In this document: in pieces, positions 63,583 through 64,000 of the stretch | Layout: every line of letters starts with the position of its first letter | Numbering within the stretch: position 1 is the stretch's first letter | Source: Stanieria sp964562685 | Lineage (GTDB): Bacteria; Cyanobacteriota; Cyanobacteriia; Cyanobacteriales; Xenococcaceae | Assembly: GCA_964562685.1 (NCBI GenBank) | Contig: CAZLUP010000008.1 | Span: 53,309-117,308, forward strand | Direction of reading: 5' to 3' | DNA: 64,000 nt | Translations under genes and position numbers: made by a program | Notes under the pieces: generated by a model | Database searches by the model: none | The model's input: only the letters and a program-made list of their open reading frames with translations | Told to the model about the DNA's origin: nothing

Positions 63583-64000
63583 TATTTATTCCCTCGATTT
63601 GAGAAATTTAATATAGTTTTCAATTAAATTTAGTGATATTTTATAATTAAATTTTTAGTTAGATGCTTATTTAAGCTATTAATAAAAACTCCTAAACAAT
63701 TCCCAATAATTTGACATTTCAGACAAATATAAGCGCTATATTTTTATTCCAAATTTGCTACAAAATCTTATTAAAATCAAAGAAGTTTATTAGATACAAA
63801 ACTATGGCCTTTCTCAAATAGGTGAGGTACACCATTATCAATTACTAATTAGTAACAAGGTTTATCTGTGGACAAACAATCAAACTAAGCGAAGCAAACT
63901 ACTGTAGGTTTCAACGCTCAATCAGTATCAAACGGATCTACCTCATAAGTACATAGGCAGAATCAATTACACAAAACAATAGTTCATAGTTCATAGTTCA
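63583..64000. other. Intergenic, repeat-rich end of the window
   Basis: 418 bases with no gene. Upstream of the GGDEF-EAL gene it is AT-rich. From 63800 it contains GAGGTACACC (63824-63833), GTTTATCTGTGGACAAACAA (63860-), the 31-bp repeat at 63885-63915, and GTACATAGGCAGAATCA near 63950, which resembles GTACCTAGGCAGAATTA near 45260. The window ends in short direct repeats of TAGTTCA. Confidence 0.6.
63885..63915. repeat. 31-bp dispersed repeat, copy 2
   Basis: Begins CTAAGCGAAGCAAACTACT and ends GTAGGTTTCAAC, with three differences from the copy at 54550-54580. It follows directly on a copy of the GTTTATCTGTGG motif. Confidence 0.75.

Overview
This window is almost certainly chromosomal DNA of a cyanobacterium. 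It carries NDH-1 subunit NdhF, the clock input protein LdpA, a Ycf45/R3H ATPase, a Tab2-type RNA-binding protein, GuaB3, cyanophycinase, a thylakoid-lumen type cyclophilin, a System II cytochrome c assembly protein, and many GCGATCGC (HIP1) octamers. The DNA is AT-rich. A unicellular or pleurocapsalean lineage (Stanieria-like) is my guess from overall impression, not something I could test.

Layout. 1-13,429 is one long minus-strand exopolysaccharide/capsule cluster. In transcription order it has a nucleotide-sugar dehydratase fused to an EAL-like domain, a DUF4874/DUF4832 exported protein, a MurJ/Wzx-type flippase, a GT4 glycosyltransferase, a Wzy-like polymerase, two more GT4 enzymes, a phosphoglycosyl transferase, a DegT-like PLP protein and a PhyH dioxygenase cut by the window edge. 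13.9-19.0 kb holds an outer-membrane TpsB transporter, Tex and a TspO-like membrane protein. 19.1-22.6 kb is an accessory, decaying patch: a frameshifted pseudogene, a haem-oxygenase-fold gene with palindromes in its leader, a methyltransferase of different base composition, gene fragments and an orphan terminator.

22.6-35.4 kb is mostly housekeeping: ABC1 kinase, GAF histidine kinase, thiL, cyclophilin, efp-accB, DUF2993, GerMN, SDR, AEC transporter, ABM monooxygenase and ArsS-like radical SAM. 35.6-47 kb holds a small membrane protein, tRNA-Leu(UAG), a GHL10-like protein, guaB3, ycf45/R3H, ldpA, trmD, cphB, ccsA and gltS. 47-64 kb holds tilS, a truncated trypsin-like protease, an ABC exporter, a glycosyltransferase-like gene, YihY, dxr, a SPOR-like protein, a TrkA-type NAD-binding protein, a Na+/H+ antiporter, ndhF, tab2 and a REC-PAS-GGDEF-EAL regulator.

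The most interesting single object is the dehydratase-EAL fusion at 10,607-13,429. It puts a probably non-catalytic c-di-GMP-type domain directly on a membrane enzyme of polysaccharide synthesis. A complete GGDEF-EAL response regulator lies at the other end of the window. Secondary signals are palindromic repeats that have become in-frame peptide insertions in Dxr and in a histidine kinase, a 19-bp perfect inverted repeat between ndhF and tab2, and an ndhF terminator whose stem is two HIP1 sites.
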